Positions 5,695-8,759 of a stretch of DNA of 8,759 nt are shown in pieces. The notes below the pieces were generated by a model, which made no database searches, had not been told where the DNA came from, and was given only the letters and a program-made list of their open reading frames with translations. This DNA is from an uncultured Bacilli bacterium. GTDB lineage: Bacteria > Bacillota_I > Bacilli_A > RF39 > UBA660. Made by a program: the position numbers and the translations under genes. Numbering within the stretch: position 1 is the first letter of the stretch; each line of letters starts with the position of its first letter. The stretch is taken from positions 1 to 8,759 of the forward strand of contig CAJUGE010000004.1 in NCBI GenBank assembly GCA_910586295.1, read 5' to 3'.

Positions 5695-5723
5695 ATTGTA
5701 CCATAATAACCCCTAATTGTCAA
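5695..5723 (-). promoter_or_regulatory. Near-consensus sigma-A promoter for the two-TM protein gene
   Basis: Minus strand: perfect -35 TTGACA (5723-5718), 17-base spacer, -10 TACAAT (5700-5695, one mismatch), predicted start near 5688, then AAGGGGG and the ATG at 5670. This is the strongest promoter-like sequence in the window. It lies in the 98-base gap after mutS, so the gene need not depend on mutS transcription. Confidence 0.8.
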
Positions 5724-5768
5724 ACATAGATTATAAATAAAGTACAACTAGTAATTAAATATATTTTA

Positions 5769-8291
5769 CTATAACATTCTCTTTATCTCATCTAATATTC
5801 TAAGTGCCTCCATAGGACTTACTTCCAAAGGATTAACATTTCTCAAATATTCTCTTAACTCATCTGGCTCATCTGTATTTATATCAAGTTCAAATTGTTT
5901 AACCCTCTTCTTTCCCTCATTACCTCCTTCATATTGAACTAAAAGTTTATTTGCTTCCTCTATAACTTCCTTAGGTAAATTAGCAAGTTTTGCAACATTT
6001 ATACCATAACTTTTATCTACAGCACCTTCCATGACCTTATGTAAAAATACTATATCATCTTCTCTTTCATCTATAGAAACATGAACATTTTTAATACCCT
6101 CATAAAATTCACTCATCTTAGTAAGTTCATGGTAATGTGTACTAAACATAGTCTTACACTTAAGATGCTTTGTAATATATGTAATAATACTTCCTGCCAA
6201 ACTCATACCATCATAAGTACTAGTTCCACGTCCTAACTCATCAAATAAAATCAAACTATTCCTAGTGGCATTCTTTAAAGCATTAGCACTTTCCTTCATC
6301 TCAACCATAAAAGTAGACTCTCCACCGACTAAATCATCACTAGCGCCTATTCTAGTAAAAATCTTATCAAATATAGGTAAATCCGCCTCTTTAGCAGGTA
6401 CGAAACAACCTATCTGGTTAAGAATAACTATAATAGCAAGTTCTCTCATATAAGTAGACTTACCACTCATGTTAGGACCTGTAATCATTAAAATATTAGT
6501 ATCTTTATCCATTATAATATCATTACTAATATAGTCATCTCTAATAACTTTCTCAACAACAGGATGTCTTCCCTCTATAATTCTAACATTATTATCATTA
6601 TTTATATTAGCCCTTACAAAACCATACTCTTCACTTACTGTCCCCAAAGACTGAATAACATCATAATAAGCGATTAACTTACTTACCTCTTGTAAATCAG
6701 TTATATACTCTTTAACTTTTTCTTTAATTTCATTAAAAAGGTCATACTCTAAACTTTTAATCTTATCTTCAGCATTAAGTATCATATCTTCTTTTTCTTT
6801 TAACTCAGGAGTAATAAATCTTTCCCCATTACTTATAGTTTGCTTCCTAATATAGCCAAACTCTTCACTAACATCCTTTGCTGCACCCTTACTTATTTCT
6901 ATATAATAACCAAAAACTTTATTATATCCAACCTTAAGAGTCTTAATTCCAGTTCTTTCTCTCTCATCTGCTTCAAATTTACTAATGAAATCTTTTCCAT
7001 TCTTACGAATACTCTTTAATTCATCTAACTCACTAGAATACCCTTCTTTAATTACACCACCCTCCTTAACAGTAATCGGCGCGTCTAAATCTATTGAACT
7101 TTCTAACAAATTCTCTAACTCATCAAAAGTTTTAAGTGGCTTTAACCCTAAATTATTAAGTACTATATTTATATCAGGTATAACATGAACACTATTTTTT
7201 AGTTGTAACAAATCCCTTCCATTTAAGTTTGATATAACAACTTTGCCTACTAATCTCTCTAAATCATATATTTGATACAAATACTCCTTTAACTCACTCT
7301 TAAGAAGAAACTCTTTATTAAGAAGTTCAATTAAATCTTGTCTTTTAGTTATCTCTTCTATATTTACACTAGGTTTTAATATATACTCTCTTAAAAGTCT
7401 TGCTCCCATAGAAGTCTTAGTCTTATCCAAAAGCCATAGTAAACTATATTGTTTATCTTTAGTCCTTAAAGTCTCCACTAACTCCAAATTTCTAATACAC
7501 TCTTTATCCAAAGAAAGATACATCTTAGCATCTACATATTTAGCATTCTGTAAATGACTCATCTCTTTCTTTTGATTATATGTAATATATGAAATCAATC
7601 TTAAAGTATTATCCTCTAACTTAGCGTCACTTAAACTGCTTACTTTATCTTTAGAAGTATCACTATAATCCCTATCATAAATACTCACTTGAATACTATA
7701 ACTTGTCTTTAAAATATGTAATATTTCTTTATCAAACTCACTATTTACTACAATTTCTTTAATTCCAAGACTAACAATCTCACTAATTAATTTTTCTCTT
7801 TCATAACTAACATATGTACTAAACAAGTTACCACTAAGTAAATCCAAATAACTAAGAGCATAAATATATTTGTAATCTGATACACTCCCAACAAAATTAT
7901 AATTTCTATCATCTAAACATTCTGTGTTAGTTAAAGTACCCTTACTTACTATCTGTATAACTTCTCTCTTAACAATTCCCTTAGCACTTTTAGGATCCTC
8001 CATCTGTTCACAAATAGCCACTTTAAATCCTTTATCTATAAGTTTCTCTAAGTAAACATTAACAGCATGATGTGGCACACCACACATAGGAACTCTTTCT
8101 TTAAGTCCAGCATTCTTACCAGTCAAAGTCAATTCTAATTCATGACTAGCAGTAACTGCATCTTCAAAGAATAGTTCATAAAAATCCCCTAATCTATAGA
8201 AAAGAAGAACATCCTTATATTCATTCTTAGTTTTAACATACTCCCTCATCATAGGACTTAATTCATCTATATTTACTTCACTCAACTTCAT
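5769..8291 (-). CDS. mutS: DNA mismatch repair protein MutS
   Basis: MutS recognises base mismatches and small loops and, with ATP, recruits MutL to start repair. The 840-aa product is full length (E. coli 853). The mismatch-binding domain carries the F-x-E motif in GDFYELF (F37, E39). A core and clamp region spans roughly 250-560. The C-terminal ATPase has Walker A GPNMSGKST (605-613), a signature region with GGESTF, Walker B LILFDELGRGTS (D684, E685) and STHYHEL (about 717-723), and a short helix-turn-helix dimerisation tail ends the protein. Its domain I and complete ATPase identify MutS1 rather than MutS2. The ATG at 8291 follows AGGAGG with 5 bases between. mutL is not adjacent in the window, unlike in many Bacillota, and could lie elsewhere. 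The gene appears intact. Confidence 0.98.
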   Translation of the reverse strand: MKLSEVNIDELSPMMREYVKTKNEYKDVLLFYRLGDFYELFFEDAVTASHELELTLTGKNAGLKERVPMCGVPHHAVNVYLEKLIDKGFKVAICEQMEDPKSAKGIVKREVIQIVSKGTLTNTECLDDRNYNFVGSVSDYKYIYALSYLDLLSGNLFSTYVSYEREKLISEIVSLGIKEIVVNSEFDKEILHILKTSYSIQVSIYDRDYSDTSKDKVSSLSDAKLEDNTLRLISYITYNQKKEMSHLQNAKYVDAKMYLSLDKECIRNLELVETLRTKDKQYSLLWLLDKTKTSMGARLLREYILKPSVNIEEITKRQDLIELLNKEFLLKSELKEYLYQIYDLERLVGKVVISNLNGRDLLQLKNSVHVIPDINIVLNNLGLKPLKTFDELENLLESSIDLDAPITVKEGGVIKEGYSSELDELKSIRKNGKDFISKFEADERERTGIKTLKVGYNKVFGYYIEISKGAAKDVSEEFGYIRKQTISNGERFITPELKEKEDMILNAEDKIKSLEYDLFNEIKEKVKEYITDLQEVSKLIAYYDVIQSLGTVSEEYGFVRANINNDNNVRIIEGRHPVVEKVIRDDYISNDIIMDKDTNILMITGPNMSGKSTYMRELAIIVILNQIGCFVPAKEADLPIFDKIFTRIGASDDLVGGESTFMVEMKESANALKNATRNSLILFDELGRGTSTYDGMSLAGSIITYITKHLKCKTMFSTHYHELTKMSEFYEGIKNVHVSIDEREDDIVFLHKVMEGAVDKSYGINVAKLANLPKEVIEEANKLLVQYEGGNEGKKRVKQFELDINTDEPDELREYLRNVNPLEVSPMEALRILDEIKRML

Positions 8292-8328
8292 TTTTACCTC
8301 CTACTACTAAAAAGCACCAACAATAATT

Positions 8329-8358
8329 ATTATAGTACAATATTCCATAATTTACCAA
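8329..8358 (-). promoter_or_regulatory. Sigma-A-type promoter for mutS
   Basis: Minus strand: -35 TTGGTA (8358-8353), 18-base spacer, -10 TATAAT (8334-8329), predicted start near 8322. That leaves about 30 bases of leader with AGGAGG before the mutS ATG. The -35 is a partial match. Confidence 0.5.
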
Positions 8359-8388
8359 GAAAAACTTAAAATAATTATGCGTTTTTCA

Positions 8389-8424
8389 AATATTTATACT
8401 AACACATAAATATTACATATGTAA
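8389..8424. repeat. AT-rich inverted repeat plus 12-bp palindrome between the tnpB element and mutS
   Basis: AATATTTAT (8389-8397) and ATAAATATT (8406-8414) are perfect 9-bp arms around an 8-base spacer. The overlapping TTACATATGTAA (8413-8424) is a perfect 12-bp palindrome. They lie upstream of the mutS promoter. This could be an operator or a hairpin near the insertion site, but AT-only palindromes are common in such DNA. Confidence 0.35.
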
Positions 8425-8425
8425 A

Positions 8426-8463
8426 GAAAAAATCAAAGAACAAAAGAATGAATAAATTCATTC
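8426..8463 (-). terminator. Terminator-like hairpin at the tnpB/omega-RNA 3' end
   Basis: GAATGAAT (8463-8456) and ATTCATTC (8453-8446) are perfect 8-base arms with 2 bases between on the minus strand. A T-rich tract follows from 8445 to 8426, interrupted by G and C. It could end the tnpB/omega-RNA transcript before mutS. Because the exact element boundary is unknown, the hairpin may lie in the element or in the flank. Confidence 0.45.
8435..8451. repeat. 17-base direct repeat, copy 2
   Basis: This is an exact copy of 169-185. It overlaps the terminator-like hairpin at the end of the tnpB element, where the guide part of an omega RNA would be expected. Confidence 0.4.
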
Positions 8464-8573
8464 CCCAAACCCTCACAAGTTTGGTTTCCTGCTTCACTGG
8501 ATTCTCATCCTCTACAGGCCAATTTCGGACGGTCGCCGCCCTACTTAGTTTTTATCTATTTAAAAAGTGTCTT
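8461..8573 (-). ncRNA. Predicted omega RNA (reRNA) scaffold of TnpB
   Basis: In characterised TnpB systems the element's right end is transcribed, often overlapping the tnpB 3' end, into an RNA that guides TnpB; the guide is the sequence just outside the element. Here, right after the tnpB stop, the minus strand has a GC-rich hairpin GGGCGG-CGA-CCGTCC (8541-8527). A nested element follows, with CCTG (8518-8515) and CAGG (8491-8488) enclosing GGAT-GAGA-ATCC (8510-8499). The last hairpin is CCAAAC (8484-8479) with GTTTGG (8470-8465). The ends are estimates. The guide would begin somewhere around 8465-8446 and run toward mutS. Structure and position support the call; function is inferred. Confidence 0.6.
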
Positions 8574-8759
8574 TTACACTTGTATTAGTTTGTTTTTCAT
8601 TAGTAACTTTATTCCTTCATATATTAAGTTTAGACTCGCATTTATGTCTCTATCTATTTTATTTCCACATTCTTTGCAGTGGTATTTTCTTTTATTTAAG
8701 TCTTTCATGCTTTTGTCTTTATGTCCACATTGACTACATATCTGACTACTTGCATAATA
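8574..8759 (-). CDS. tnpB: TnpB RNA-guided nuclease, C-terminal part (runs off the window)
   Basis: TnpB proteins are transposon-encoded, RNA-guided DNA nucleases, ancestors of Cas12. Sixty-one residues up to the TAA at 8576-8574 are visible, and the N-terminus lies beyond 8759. The part present has the zinc ribbon, CSQCG (Cys 8 and 11 of the visible part) and CKECG (Cys 28 and 31), and then the third RuvC motif IDRDINAS with its catalytic Asp. The preceding YYASSQ matches the usual xPSS-Q/K lead-in. After the RuvC motif a short tail of about 19 residues ends the protein, a common length for the family. All motifs visible here are intact, so this end shows no sign of decay; whether the RuvC-I and -II motifs are present cannot be seen. 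Confidence 0.9.
   Translation of the reverse strand, partial: YYASSQICSQCGHKDKSMKDLNKRKYHCKECGNKIDRDINASLNLIYEGIKLLMKNKLIQV

Larger units (their letters stand above)
8446..8759 (-). mobile_element. Right end of a TnpB-carrying insertion sequence (IS200/IS605 or IS607 type), partial
   Basis: The segment holds the 3' end of tnpB followed by about 110 bases of GC-rich structured DNA that contrasts with the surrounding AT-rich sequence, the usual layout of IS200/IS605-like right ends. The element continues beyond 8759, so the left end, any transposase gene (tnpA) and the insertion-site motif are not visible. The inner boundary near 8446-8465 is approximate. The orientation is toward mutS, on the same strand. 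Confidence 0.75.

Noticed and set aside
1..8759. CRISPR array, tRNA or rRNA genes, prophage genes, alternative genetic code
   Set aside because: No regularly spaced repeats, no tRNA-like cloverleaf and no phage structural genes were seen. TGA ends spoIIP in a normal way, and MutS Trp is encoded by TGG, so no recoding is needed.

Overview
The window comes from an AT-rich, spore-forming, low-GC Bacillota genome. It uses TAA, TAG and TGA as ordinary stops, AGGAGG-type ribosome binding sites and sigma-A-like promoters. The compact spore proteins suggest an uncultured gut-type Bacilli lineage, but nothing seen here fixes the species.

Layout, left to right. Positions 1-200 hold no convincing gene, only phased T-runs and a weak minus-strand terminator. 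Positions 201-644 (minus) are an unrecognised small gene with promoter and ribosome binding site, broken by an in-frame TAA at codon 26. Next on the minus strand is the spoIVFA-spoIVFB pair (2011 down to 679), the regulator and intramembrane protease that activate pro-sigma-K. A single-domain YigZ/IMPACT protein (2083-2430, plus) follows, possibly translated from a leaderless mRNA. The minus-strand genes gpr, spoIIP and a 110-aa membrane protein (4616 down to 2519) lie divergent to rpsT (4710-4979, plus). This rpsT / gpr-spoIIP-small-membrane-protein order matches the B. subtilis rpsT / gpr-spoIIP-yqxA locus. Then come a two-TM protein of unknown function with a near-consensus promoter and a strong terminator (5670 down to 5131) and full-length mutS (8291 down to 5769). 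At the right edge is the 3' end of a tnpB gene with a structured, GC-rich right end expected to encode an omega (re)RNA, running off the window.

The genes work in three groups. The sporulation genes act at successive stages: SpoIIP in peptidoglycan remodelling during engulfment, SpoIVFA/B in mother-cell sigma-K activation, and GPR in SASP degradation at germination. rpsT and mutS are housekeeping genes. The tnpB end is mobile-element DNA just upstream of mutS.

I see no clear new multi-gene system. The points most worth a second look are the tnpB/omega-RNA end, the perfect inverted repeat across the rpsT/gpr divergent promoters, the broken gene at 201-644, the possible leaderless YigZ mRNA and the compact GPR.
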